Source of the DNA: Actinomycetaceae bacterium
GTDB lineage: Bacteria; Actinomycetota; Actinomycetes; Actinomycetales; Actinomycetaceae
DNA: 64,000 nt
Assembly (NCBI GenBank): GCA_030537735.1
Contig: JAUNVG010000004.1
Location: 81,084-145,083, forward strand
Direction: 5' to 3'
Shown piece after piece: positions 1 through 7,767 of this stretch (within the stretch, counting starts at the first letter, position 1; every line of letters begins with the position of its first letter). Position numbers and translations under genes: made by a program. The notes beneath the pieces are model-generated. The model was given only the letters and a program-made list of their open reading frames with translations. It was not told the origin of the DNA and did no database searches.

Positions 1-372
1 CACGCCGAGCCGTCCTCCTACCCGGAAGAAGAGGTAGAAAAGTTCACCCGCGCGCTCCTACGCGTAATCGGGATCGTGGTGATCGTCGCCATCGCATTGC
101 AACTAATCGTTCTCATCATGCTGATGATGCGTGGGCAGACCTCGCCCAACCCACCTGCCGTCGCCTTCCCCATGGGATGGTTCATAGTGCGCCTAGCGCT
201 ACTGACCATTGGGGCCGGCCTAATGGGTGCCTACATCGCCACCACCGCCAAACGTGAGCCCGCCTTCACTCAGCTGTGGCTACTAGCTACCACAAGCTTT
301 GTGCTGGTAACGGTTTCGGAGCTGATTGGACGCTTCATCTTCTACGGCACCATGAACCGCATTGGTATTTAG
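1..372 (+). CDS. dmsC: DMSO reductase anchor subunit DmsC, C-terminal part (5' end outside window)
   Basis: The frame is open from base 1 with no start, so the gene begins before the window; 123 codons are visible. Three hydrophobic segments can be seen (near residues 23-43, 59-80 and 89-107), and the protein ends in GRFIFYGTMNRIGI, which resembles the typical end of DmsC-family anchors (G-R-x-x-F-Y...R-x-G). DmsC holds the molybdoenzyme DmsAB in the membrane and passes menaquinol electrons to it during anaerobic respiration on S- or N-oxides. The next genes, a TorD-type chaperone and molybdenum cofactor synthesis, fit this. The identity rests on a short C-terminal piece plus context; another NrfD/DmsC-like anchor is possible. 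Confidence 0.75.
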   Translation, partial: HAEPSSYPEEEVEKFTRALLRVIGIVVIVAIALQLIVLIMLMMRGQTSPNPPAVAFPMGWFIVRLALLTIGAGLMGAYIATTAKREPAFTQLWLLATTSFVLVTVSELIGRFIFYGTMNRIGI

Positions 373-419
373 GTTCCAGGTGGTACACCTACAACTCCAG
401 GACCAGAGATTTACCTGAT

Positions 420-1064
420 ATGGACATAGCCGAAGATGCTCTACGCCTAGCTACCGCGGCAGATATATTAGCCCGCGTACTGGTGGATCCTTTCACCACC
501 AACTTACCGCAGATATTTGCCGACCCCGCGTTGCTTGAAAGCTGGCCCCTCGACGACAGTGCTTCGACCCGAGGAATCGACACCCTGAGTCAAGCACTCA
601 CCTCACCCGATGGTCTAGGCAGTCTAGAGCTGATTAAACGCGACCACCTCTACCTCTTCGGAGGCGCTGGTAAACCCTTAGCCTGCCCGTACGAATCTCC
701 GTACGTGGATAAGGATGGTTTAGTGTTCGATGAGGCCACCTTCGCGGTGCGCGCTGCCTATAAGCGCTTCGGTTTCCAGATAAACAACCTCAACCGCGAA
801 CCCGATGACCACTTGGGATATGAGTTAGCTTTTGTCTCCGCCCTGTGCAAGCACCTGAGTCAATACCCGCAAGATAGTGACGTCAAAAAGCAGCTAGACG
901 ATTTCGTCACCACCCATCTCAGTGCCTTTGGGTACGCAGTCGCCGAAGGTATAGCGGTACATGCTCGCTCCCCGTTCTATCTAGGAAGCGCTCACCTGCT
1001 AACTGGTTTACTAGACAAACTACGCGATTTCACTAATGTTGAAATATCCGTTATTGGCCAATAG
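420..1064 (+). CDS. TorD/DmsD-family molybdoenzyme maturation chaperone
   Basis: A 214-residue, helix-rich soluble protein. The frame could be opened at base 276, but that overlaps the anchor gene; the ATG at 420, 47 bases after the anchor stop, gives the usual family length of about 200 residues. Features typical of the family are visible: a hydrophobic N-terminal helix, the central E-S-P-Y-V segment, then E-P-D-D-H-L-G-Y-E-L followed by a helix (the family hallmark is E-P-D-x-x-x-x-E), and a C-terminal H-A-R-S-P-F-Y. Such chaperones bind the twin-arginine signal of the catalytic subunit and hold it until the molybdenum cofactor is inserted. The likely client is the DMSO reductase encoded just upstream. 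No good Shine-Dalgarno is seen. Confidence 0.82.
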   Translation: MDIAEDALRLATAADILARVLVDPFTTNLPQIFADPALLESWPLDDSASTRGIDTLSQALTSPDGLGSLELIKRDHLYLFGGAGKPLACPYESPYVDKDGLVFDEATFAVRAAYKRFGFQINNLNREPDDHLGYELAFVSALCKHLSQYPQDSDVKKQLDDFVTTHLSAFGYAVAEGIAVHARSPFYLGSAHLLTGLLDKLRDFTNVEISVIGQ

Positions 1065-1083
1065 GTAGAAAGAACGCTCCCAG

Positions 1084-1566
1084 ATGGACGCACCTGCTCA
1101 ATTCACCCACCTCAACAGCTTAGGGGAAGCGCACATGGTGGATGTGACCTCGAAAACCCCTACCGTGAGACAAGCCAGTGCCCGCGCAACTCTCACCTGC
1201 CTACCCGAAACCATCGCTGCTATTAAAGACAGCAAAATGCCCAAAGGTGACGTGCTCGCCGTTGCCCGTATAGCTGGCATCAGCGCAACCAAGCAGGTCC
1301 CCCAACTTCTGCCTCTGGCTCACACCATCGGTATCCACGGTGTAAATGTTGAGATAGAACTTCACGAAGACAGCGTGCTGATCAGCTCCACCGTGCGCAC
1401 TGCTGATCGCACCGGAGTGGAAATGGAAGCTCTCACAGCGGTGACCGTTTCCGCGCTGGCGTTCGTAGACATGGTCAAGGGAGTTGACCGCACGGTCGCA
1501 ATAGAGTCCGCCTACATCACCGCTAAATCGGGGGGACGCTCCGGTGATTGGGTAAGGCCCCAGTAG
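1084..1566 (+). CDS. moaC: Cyclic pyranopterin monophosphate synthase MoaC
   Basis: 160 residues. Converts the MoaA product (3',8-cyclo-7,8-dihydro-GTP) into cyclic pyranopterin monophosphate, the first stable intermediate of molybdenum cofactor synthesis. Seen directly: the N-terminal FTHLNSLGEAHMVDV block that matches the MoaC start, KGDVLAVARIAGISATK, and FVDMVKGVD, which holds the conserved catalytic Asp and Lys. The family's usual C-H-P-L after the central helix is A-H-T-I here, a mild departure that keeps the His. It starts 19 bases after the chaperone stop and is probably co-transcribed with it. moaA is not in the window. The gene ends 22 bases from the stop of the opposing mogA gene. 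Confidence 0.95.
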   Translation: MDAPAQFTHLNSLGEAHMVDVTSKTPTVRQASARATLTCLPETIAAIKDSKMPKGDVLAVARIAGISATKQVPQLLPLAHTIGIHGVNVEIELHEDSVLISSTVRTADRTGVEMEALTAVTVSALAFVDMVKGVDRTVAIESAYITAKSGGRSGDWVRPQ

Positions 1567-1588
1567 CTATCAGCCCCGCCTAACAGGC

Positions 1589-2080
1589 CTAGTGGTCGCC
1601 TCCGACTAGTTGGTCGACGATATGGGGCACGAGGGGCGCTACTACCTCGATGGCGTCTTTGACTGCTCCGGTTGAACCGGCAGCATTAATTACCACCGCA
1701 CGCTTGCCGCCTACCGTTAAGACCCCAACAATTCCTCTGGAAATAATCGCAGTTGGTACGCTGGCTTGCCCTCGTTGACGTATGGCTTGCGCGATTCCGG
1801 CAAGCTCATAGTCAACTAACTTGGAGGTTGCTTCCGCCGTAACATCACGCGGCCCCACACCGGTACCGCCGGTGGTGAAAACCACCTGCGCTCGCGCCGC
1901 TACCGCGCTTTTAATGGCATCACCAATAAGCCCTTCGTCGTCGGGCACAATTCGGTCAAAAACCACGCGCCCTCCCTGTTCACTCCACATGCTCTTAGCG
2001 AGCGGTCCGGAGCGATCGGGATACTCCCCCTTGAAAGCACGGTCAGATACAGTTATTACAGCTACTGAGTAAGCTTCCAC
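1589..2080 (-). CDS. mogA: Molybdopterin adenylyltransferase (MogA/MoaB family)
   Basis: Adenylylates molybdopterin to activate it for metal insertion by MoeA. The start is ambiguous: a GTG at 2116 gives 175 residues, but the GTG at 2080 has GAAGGA six bases before it and opens directly on V-E-A-Y-S-V-A-V-I-T-V-S-D, the usual MogA beginning, so I prefer 2080 (163 residues). Motifs seen: TVSDRAFKGEYPDRSG, the TTGGTGVGPRDVT nucleotide/molybdopterin-binding loop, and the NAAGSTGAV loop (usually N-L-P-G-S-P; here proline-poor). It is divergent from moeB and convergent with moaC, so it is transcribed apart from the other cofactor genes. Confidence 0.9.
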   Translation of the reverse strand: MEAYSVAVITVSDRAFKGEYPDRSGPLAKSMWSEQGGRVVFDRIVPDDEGLIGDAIKSAVAARAQVVFTTGGTGVGPRDVTAEATSKLVDYELAGIAQAIRQRGQASVPTAIISRGIVGVLTVGGKRAVVINAAGSTGAVKDAIEVVAPLVPHIVDQLVGGDH

Positions 2081-2136
2081 AGGTTTTCCTTCACGGTGAG
2101 TATGCAGCAACGCCACAATAAGCTAACGTTTTCAGC

Positions 2137-2844
2137 ATGACCTGCAAACGCTATGAACGCAACCTTGCCTTAACTGCTGTTGGCCCTCAAGGGCAACAGG
2201 CCTGGGAAAGTGCTCGAGTGGCAGTGGTAGGCGCTGGTGGCTTGGGATCGCCCCTGCTGTATTACCTAGCTGCAGCGGGAGTGGGGCATCTAGCTATCTT
2301 CGATTGTGATGTGGTTGAAGAAACTAACTTAAACCGTCAAATACTGCACGCAGTGGACAGGATTGGGGAAAGCAAAGCTACCTCCGCAGCGCGAACACTA
2401 TTGTCCTTCAATCCGGGTATCTCGGTGACTGCTCACGCTCGTGAGATTAACACTAAAAACTGTGCCGAACTGCTTTCTGGATATGATCTGATAGTTGATG
2501 CCACTGATAACTTTTCCACCAAGTTCTTGCTCGCAACTTACGCCGTTGAGCAAAAACGTAATCTGGTTTGGGGAACAGTCGTGGGCTTACACGCGAAACT
2601 GGGATGTTACCTACCGAACCTGGTTGCACATGGTGGTGCAACGTTGTTAGACCTTTATCCGCATGTCCCCGAAGCCACCACTGACGTCCCCGCAGGTGTT
2701 TTGGGCGCTAGCTGCGGCGTAGCTGGATCTTTAATGGCTACTATGGCTCTGGGGGCGCTGGCTAAAACCTGGCTGCCGAAACGTAAAGAGATAATACTGG
2801 TTGATACCATGACCGCCACGGTCCGTCCGCTGGAGCTAAAATGA
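2137..2844 (+). CDS. moeB: MoeB/ThiF-family sulfur-carrier adenylyltransferase
   Basis: 235 residues. An E1-like enzyme that adenylylates the C-terminal glycine of a sulfur carrier such as MoaD. Seen: GAGGLGSP (ATP loop), the D..V...NLNRQ segment with the catalytic Asn-Arg, the S-K-A-x-S-A-A-R helix, and DATDNF. The protein ends shortly after the core and has no rhodanese domain, unlike MoeZ. The two CxxC zinc pairs of E. coli MoeB are absent: the position of C-Y-R-C-L reads G-A-T-L-L-D-L, and the C-terminal pair is also missing. The Cys of C-V-E-A-G-V is Asp. It may therefore be a zinc-free variant, or act on another carrier. It overlaps moeA by four bases (ATGA). Confidence 0.82.
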   Translation: MTCKRYERNLALTAVGPQGQQAWESARVAVVGAGGLGSPLLYYLAAAGVGHLAIFDCDVVEETNLNRQILHAVDRIGESKATSAARTLLSFNPGISVTAHAREINTKNCAELLSGYDLIVDATDNFSTKFLLATYAVEQKRNLVWGTVVGLHAKLGCYLPNLVAHGGATLLDLYPHVPEATTDVPAGVLGASCGVAGSLMATMALGALAKTWLPKRKEIILVDTMTATVRPLELK

Positions 2845-4094
2845 TAAGCCTGGAACGATACCTTGAACTAGTGAGAGCCAACTTAAGGCCGGTCGAAGTT
2901 GAAACAGTTGACGTCCGTAGCGCACGCGGGCAAGTGCTAGCTTCCCCGCTGATAGCTCAACGCTCAGTGCCTGCTTTCGACAACTCTGCCATGGATGGCT
3001 TCGCCGTCAGACACCGTGATTTACAGCCGGCTAAAGATAGTTCGCTCCCCCGGGTCTGGCTGCCGGTAACTGGACAGATTCCTGCCGGCCCCTTCAACGC
3101 AGATAAGTTGCCTGCCGGATCGGCCATGCGCATTATGACAGGAGCTTGTATCCCAGACGGAGCCGATACTGTGATCGCTGTCGAGGACACCGATTGTCCC
3201 CCCGGTCCGGTGCCGCTACCAACTAAGATTTCAGTTCCCACAGATGTCCCCCTGGGCTGCCACATTCGCCGGCAAGGGGAAGATGTGAAGGCGGCAGAGA
3301 CGCTAGCTTGTGAAGGAAGCCTAATCACTCCTGCTTTGATAGCCGCCTGCCTCGCGGTGGGCGTTACTAGCGTGCAGGCATATCGGAAGGTGCGGGTTTT
3401 CATTGTCAGTACCGGTGATGAGCTGCAAGACCCTCAGGCACCCCCTCACCCCGGTATGATCCCCGATACCAATGCTTTCCTCCTATCTAGTTTGGTTCAA
3501 GAAGCAGGTGCAGAAGTAATCGGCGTGGGACGCAGTGCCGATACTGTACAGTCCCTTCTGGCGGTATTTAACCAAGCTGCGCAACCGGATCTAGTGATCA
3601 CTACCGCCGGTGTTTCTGCCGGTGCGTTCGACGTGGTCAAAGCTCTTAAAACTCAAGCTGATTTGCACTTTCACAAAGTTGCTATGCAGCCGGGTAAACC
3701 ACAAGGGTATGGAAGTTTGCTCATCAGCGGAAGACAGGTTCCAATATTGGCCCTACCTGGCAATCCTGTTAGCGCCTTTGTCTCTTTTCACACAGTGGTG
3801 CGTGCAGCCTTGAACCGTCTTAGCGGTAAAGGCAGCAGTCCTCACCCCCTTGGCCTTGAACTATTACCGGCCCAGGCAGCGCAAAGTTGGACCTCCCCCG
3901 CAGGGCGCACCCAGCTTCTTCCCGTCGCCCGCGCCCACCGTAGCGACGCCATCCAGGTCAGCCCCATTTGCCCAGGGCGTTCAGTTTCTCATCGGGTGGC
4001 TTCACTTCACCGCGCCGATGCGATTGCGGTTGTCCCAGCCGAAGTCACCCAAGTCAATAGCGGTGATGCAGTGAGCATTATTCCCACGATTTAA
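2841..4094 (+). CDS. moeA: Molybdopterin molybdenumtransferase MoeA
   Basis: 417 residues, full length for the family. Inserts molybdate into adenylylated molybdopterin. Domains in order: MoeA_N (about 1-165) with DNSAMDGFAV and RRQGEDVKA; the MoCF-binding domain (about 175-315) with STGDEL, P-D-T-N and TTAGVSAGAFDVV; and MoeA_C (about 330-415). Also seen are M-Q-P-G-K-P-Q-G and LPGNPVSAFVSF, both family signatures. The third motif is usually S-G-G-V-S-V-G-D; here it is T-A-G-V-S-A-G-A, so an acidic residue of the loop is lost. Translation is coupled to moeB by an ATGA overlap. Confidence 0.95.
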   Translation: MISLERYLELVRANLRPVEVETVDVRSARGQVLASPLIAQRSVPAFDNSAMDGFAVRHRDLQPAKDSSLPRVWLPVTGQIPAGPFNADKLPAGSAMRIMTGACIPDGADTVIAVEDTDCPPGPVPLPTKISVPTDVPLGCHIRRQGEDVKAAETLACEGSLITPALIAACLAVGVTSVQAYRKVRVFIVSTGDELQDPQAPPHPGMIPDTNAFLLSSLVQEAGAEVIGVGRSADTVQSLLAVFNQAAQPDLVITTAGVSAGAFDVVKALKTQADLHFHKVAMQPGKPQGYGSLLISGRQVPILALPGNPVSAFVSFHTVVRAALNRLSGKGSSPHPLGLELLPAQAAQSWTSPAGRTQLLPVARAHRSDAIQVSPICPGRSVSHRVASLHRADAIAVVPAEVTQVNSGDAVSIIPTI

Positions 4095-4150
4095 CGCATC
4101 CCGCTCAACATATTCACAGATCCGCAGATACTCCCGAAAGTGTCACCATA

Positions 4151-4195
4151 GGGCGCATTTGCGGGCGCAAATGGATTCAATGGGCGCTTTTGCGG
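4151..4195 (+). promoter_or_regulatory. Candidate molybdate-regulator operator: three CGCAAA half-sites
   Basis: CATTTGCG (4156-4163) and CGCAAATG (4166-4173) form a perfect 8-bp inverted repeat with a 2-bp centre. GGGCGCATTTGCGG (4151-4164) is then repeated as GGGCGCTTTTGCGG (4182-4195), 13 of 14 bases, 31 bp downstream or about three helical turns. The last repeat ends one base before the ATG of the HTH-Mop regulator. Position, symmetry and neighbours suggest the binding site of that regulator, controlling itself and modA-modBC. The sequence is unlike the E. coli ModE box. Function is inferred. Confidence 0.6.
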
Positions 4196-4196
4196 T

Positions 4197-4601
4197 ATGG
4201 TGTCTTATGTGGATTACCTCAGAGTAAGTGAAGTTGCGTCAATCTTAAACGTATCAGACGACACCGTACGGCGCTTGATTGACGACGGTAAATTAACCGC
4301 CTCACGCAAAGGCAACCGTATACAGGTGGATCCTCTTTCTGTAGTGGAACGACTCTCTGCCATCGCCGCCGGGCACAGTCCCGGAAGAAAACACAGTTCC
4401 ATACGTAACCAGCTGCGCGGCCTCGTCACCAAAATAATTCAAGACGAGGTGATGTCCCAGGTGGAGATGGTTTGCGGCCCCTACCGGATCGTTAGCTTAA
4501 TATCGACCGCGGCAGCGCGCGACATGGGCCTCGAAGTAGGTTCGATTGCGGTGGCCAATATGAAAGCTACAAACGTGTCGATTTCATTAGATAAGGAGTA
4601 A
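4197..4601 (+). CDS. HTH-Mop molybdate-responsive regulator (ModE-like, single Mop domain)
   Basis: 134 residues. Residues 7-48 form an excisionase/MerR-type helix-turn-helix (L-R-V-S-E-V-A-S-I-L-N-V-S-D-D-T-V-R-R-L-I-D-D-G-K). Residues about 66-131 are a single Mop/TOBE fold (S-I-R-N-Q-L-R-G-L-V-T-K-I ... V-A-N-M-K-A-T-N-V-S-I), which binds molybdate or tungstate as an oligomer. E. coli ModE instead has a winged HTH and two Mop domains. Four bases separate it from modA, so it probably senses molybdate and controls uptake. The start is unsettled: the ATG at 4197 has no Shine-Dalgarno because repeats occupy the space, so leaderless translation or a GTG at 4209 are both possible. Confidence 0.85.
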   Translation: MVSYVDYLRVSEVASILNVSDDTVRRLIDDGKLTASRKGNRIQVDPLSVVERLSAIAAGHSPGRKHSSIRNQLRGLVTKIIQDEVMSQVEMVCGPYRIVSLISTAAARDMGLEVGSIAVANMKATNVSISLDKE

Positions 4602-4604
4602 GGA

Positions 4605-5408
4605 ATGTTTAAAAAAATAGTAGAAAAACTCGCTCTACCAGCGGCGCTGCTGCTGGCGGCCGCTCCGCTTGCGGCATGTTCCCAATCATCCGAAACTGCA
4701 GGCGAAGACCCCTCTGCCACCACCACCGCGGCAAGCACCGAAGGAACCCTAACCGTATTCGCTGCTGCGTCCTTAAACAAAGCTTTTACCGCCATCGCAG
4801 ATGAGGTTTTCGCAACCACGAACCCGGGCGTAGAAGTGAAGTTCTCTTTCGAGGGGTCTTCCACCCTGGTGGATCAGATTCAAAATGGCTCCCCCGCCGA
4901 TGTTTTTGCTTCTGCAGACCTAAAGAACATGGATAAGGCCACTGAAGCTGGTTTAGTGCAGACACCGGTCGAGTTCACTCGCAACGACTTAACTCTTATC
5001 GTTCCCGCGGGTAATCCCGCCGGCATCACCGGCATAGATAGCTCCCTTGAAGGTAGTGACCTAATCGTGTGCGCACCTCAAGTCCCCTGCGGAAACCTCA
5101 CATTGCAGGTCGCCAAGGACGCTGGGGTGGAGCTTAAACCAGTGTCTGAGGAACAAAAAGTCACTGATGTGCGCGGCAAAATAGAGTCAGGTCAAGGCGA
5201 CGCAGGTTTTGTCTACGCCACTGACGCCAAGGCTGCCGGAGACAAGGTCGAAGTAATCCCTATGAGCGTTAAGGGCACCAACACCTACCCGATCGCAGTG
5301 GTGAAGGACAGTGCCAATGCGCAAACCGCGCAGGCGTTCATCGACGCGGTGCTATCGGATGAAGGCCAAACCATCCTCGCTCGCTTTGGTTTCTTAGCAC
5401 TGAAGTAA
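4605..5408 (+). CDS. modA: Molybdate ABC transporter substrate-binding lipoprotein ModA
   Basis: 267 residues. A signal peptide of charged M-F-K-K plus a hydrophobic stretch ends in a lipobox L-A-A-C, with the lipidated Cys at 25. The mature protein begins with a Ser/Thr/Glu-rich linker, then LTVFAAASLNKAFTAIADE, the standard ModA opening whose serine contacts the oxyanion. F-E-G-S-S-T-L-V-D-Q-I and G-S-P-A-D-V-F-A-S-A-D follow, also typical. It sits on the outer face of the membrane and delivers molybdate to the fused ModBC. The start is clear, with AAGGAG and AGGA just upstream. It directly abuts modBC: the TAA is followed at once by ATG. Confidence 0.95.
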   Translation: MFKKIVEKLALPAALLLAAAPLAACSQSSETAGEDPSATTTAASTEGTLTVFAAASLNKAFTAIADEVFATTNPGVEVKFSFEGSSTLVDQIQNGSPADVFASADLKNMDKATEAGLVQTPVEFTRNDLTLIVPAGNPAGITGIDSSLEGSDLIVCAPQVPCGNLTLQVAKDAGVELKPVSEEQKVTDVRGKIESGQGDAGFVYATDAKAAGDKVEVIPMSVKGTNTYPIAVVKDSANAQTAQAFIDAVLSDEGQTILARFGFLALK

Positions 5409-7331
5409 ATGCCGCGCTCTTGTACCAATAACCGCCGCCGGAAGCCTTCTAGTTCCATTCCCCAATGGTTCTGGCTTCCGGCGGCGCTCGGAGTTGTTGC
5501 TCTAATAGTTCCTTTCATCGGCATGTTCACTGCCGTTGCTTGGCCTGAGCTACCAGATCTACTCACCACTGAGGCCGCCACTGACGCTCTTGGTCTGAGC
5601 CTACGCACAGCAACCCTGTCTACGGTGCTAGCCCTGGTGCTGGGGGTACCAATCGCACACCTTCTGGCACAGCCTGCGAGCAGCCGGGGGGCTGGGTGGG
5701 TGCAACAGTTTTTCTATGTAGTAATCACCTTGCCGATGGTGCTTCCCCCGGTAGTAGCGGGCTTAGCCCTTCTTACCACCTTGGGTAAACGCACTCCTTT
5801 GGGAGGTTTGCTCCACCAGTGGGGAATAGACATCGCTTTTACTACCGTTGCGGTGGTTGTAGCTCAAACCTTCGTAGCGATGCCGTTCGTGATCATTTCG
5901 CTAACCGGGGCACTACGCACCAGAGGAATGGAGTACGAACGCACCGCCCGGGATTTAGGAGCATCTCGTAGCCGAATTTTCTGGCAAATAACACTTCCTT
6001 TAACTTGGCCTGCAGTTGCCTCCGGAGCGGCATTAACCCTGGCTCGCGCATTGGGAGAGTTCGGAGCCACGCTTACTTTCGCCGGTTCCTTGCAAGGCAC
6101 AACCCGTACTCTGCCGCTTGAGATTTACCTACAGCGAGAAGTAGACACTAACTTGGCTTTGGCTCTAGCGGTGGTGCTTCTGGCGGTAGCGATGGTGGTA
6201 ATTGCCATCACCACTGTAGTGGTTACCCAAACCCCAGTTGCCGATCACACCAAGTCAAGCGATGACAGTTCCCTCACCCAGGACCAGGCGCTACTGGCTT
6301 TGGCGCGCGTTGCCGCGGTCGAACCCAGCACCGCTTCCATCAGTGTTAGCGCCCTAGTAAATGAGCGCGCAGTGAACCTGGCGGCGGAAATTCCAACTGG
6401 TGCGGTCACCGCTATTATCGGTCCGAACGGAGCCGGGAAGAGCACGCTTCTAAACGTATTGGGTGGGGCTCTAAACTACCGCGGCGAAATCGGTTTACCC
6501 CCGCAATTGACCGATCTGCGCGTGGCTTGGCTCCACCAGCGAGCGCTGTTGTTCCCGCATTTGAGTGTGGCAGATAACGTCGCTTTTCCTCTACTGTGTC
6601 AAACGAAATCCGCAGGCACCTGGTTCAGGTGGAGTAGAACGCGCCGCCAAATCCGCGAGCGAGCTATCGCCCAGTTGAAAATCATCGGATGCGATCATCT
6701 AGCTAACCGCCGCCCCCACCAGCTTTCTGGAGGCCAGGCGCAACGTATCGCAATCGCTAGGGCGCTAATGATAGATCCGGACCTAGTTTTACTGGATGAA
6801 CCGCTAGCGGCTATTGATTCTTCGGTTGCTTGGTCTTTGCGGGTCTTACTTAAGCAACAGTTACGTAGCCGCGGCTGCACCGCCGTCATCGTTACTCACG
6901 ACCTGGCCGATGTGCGTAGTTTGGCTGACCAGATTTTGGTGATGGAATCGGGTCAGGTGATCGCCGCCGGGTCGTTAGAGGAGCTGATGACCCGTCCTCC
7001 TTCACCATTCACCACCGAATTCTTTGGTTTGACGACCACTTCCACCGGGAAGATATATCGACCCGAGGACGTGCGCGTGTACACAGCTGAAGAGGTAGCT
7101 GACCGCGAACTAGCTAGCTTGTCGGAGGACACCGGACAGTGCCTACGCATGCAAGCAACAGTGGTGGATTATCCTCCGTTGGAGTTTTCCAATACAGCGC
7201 TTGTACGCACCGGTGAGGGCGCGACGCTACTGGTCTCCCGCAATGCCTACACCGCTGGCAGTTTGCGCCCCGGCGAGCGCATTTACATAGAAGTCCCGTA
7301 CTTCGATTCAGTCACCGCAGCAAACGCCTAG
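5409..7331 (+). CDS. modB-modC: Fused molybdate ABC transporter permease-ATPase (ModB-ModC)
   Basis: 640 residues in one frame. Residues about 15-275 are the ModB permease: several membrane segments and the cytoplasmic coupling loop E-Y-E-R-T-A-R-D-L-G-A-S. After a short linker, residues about 305-535 are an ABC ATPase: Walker A GPNGAGKST (338-346), Q-loop, signature LSGGQ (439-443), Walker B LVLLDEP (459-465) and the H-loop His 497. The C-terminus (about 560-640) looks like a TOBE domain, as in ModC. ModB and ModC are usually separate proteins. In a dimeric transporter the fusion fixes 1:1 stoichiometry. There is no space for a ribosome site between modA and this gene beyond the end of modA, so coupled translation is likely. 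Confidence 0.93.
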   Translation: MPRSCTNNRRRKPSSSIPQWFWLPAALGVVALIVPFIGMFTAVAWPELPDLLTTEAATDALGLSLRTATLSTVLALVLGVPIAHLLAQPASSRGAGWVQQFFYVVITLPMVLPPVVAGLALLTTLGKRTPLGGLLHQWGIDIAFTTVAVVVAQTFVAMPFVIISLTGALRTRGMEYERTARDLGASRSRIFWQITLPLTWPAVASGAALTLARALGEFGATLTFAGSLQGTTRTLPLEIYLQREVDTNLALALAVVLLAVAMVVIAITTVVVTQTPVADHTKSSDDSSLTQDQALLALARVAAVEPSTASISVSALVNERAVNLAAEIPTGAVTAIIGPNGAGKSTLLNVLGGALNYRGEIGLPPQLTDLRVAWLHQRALLFPHLSVADNVAFPLLCQTKSAGTWFRWSRTRRQIRERAIAQLKIIGCDHLANRRPHQLSGGQAQRIAIARALMIDPDLVLLDEPLAAIDSSVAWSLRVLLKQQLRSRGCTAVIVTHDLADVRSLADQILVMESGQVIAAGSLEELMTRPPSPFTTEFFGLTTTSTGKIYRPEDVRVYTAEEVADRELASLSEDTGQCLRMQATVVDYPPLEFSNTALVRTGEGATLLVSRNAYTAGSLRPGERIYIEVPYFDSVTAANA

Positions 7332-7344
7332 CGATTGATACAAA

Positions 7345-7379
7345 AAGGGTGCGCACGCATTTATAGCGTGCGCACCCTT
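7345..7379. terminator. Rho-independent terminator, probably bidirectional
   Basis: A perfect 14-bp stem (7345-7358 with 7366-7379) and a 7-base loop, core GGGTGCGCACGC. A-rich sequence precedes it on the + strand, which gives a short U-tract for the minus-strand transcript, and TTA-AAA follows it. It lies between the convergent modBC and bL37 genes and can end both. Confidence 0.85.
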
Positions 7380-7432
7380 AAAAGTTAAGTTTGCTTGTTT
7401 TCACTGCCCCGTCTTGGAGCAGTGACCATCTG

Positions 7433-7507
7433 CTAGGCGTTGGGACGCTTACCGTGGTTAGCAGCTCCCTTACGACGTGCCTTGCGCTTACGGCCTCGCT
7501 TACTCAT
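7433..7507 (-). CDS. bL37: 50S ribosomal protein bL37
   Basis: A 24-residue, highly basic peptide: it begins MSKRGRKRKARRK and ends with ANHGKRPNA. The end matches mycobacterial bL37, a small actinobacterial protein of the large ribosomal subunit. AAGGAGG lies 8 bases before the ATG, an excellent ribosome site, and a strong terminator follows the stop. The upstream gap to rsrA (7508-7767) has no other gene that I can support. The place beside sigR-rsrA is one I recall from other actinobacteria. The very small size makes it easy to miss in routine annotation. Confidence 0.9.
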   Translation of the reverse strand: MSKRGRKRKARRKGAANHGKRPNA

Positions 7508-7767
7508 AGTTATCCTCCTTCATTCCAGCTTCTGGCACCCTACCGCCGTTGTCCAGCACAGCAGCTGGCCCCAAGGGCAGAGGATACGCGGGCGAATAAA
7601 AGTTTCCCATATTTTTGCTCCGGTATCTACTTGCGGGCGGCAACTGTGGCCGATTCCCCTGCCGCAGACATCAAATTCTCAGCTCACCAAATAGCGCAAT
7701 TGAGTGCGGTTCACCTTCACCCGGGCAAGTAGTTCTTTACTTGGCAGTTGCTAAAGGCTGCCCCGCT

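Noticed and set aside
276..419. N-terminal extension of the TorD-like ORF
   Set aside because: It overlaps the DmsC coding end and has no family match; the ATG at 420 gives the normal length.
5285..5608. Minus-strand ORF across the modA-modBC junction
   Set aside because: Complete antisense overlap with two well-defined genes.
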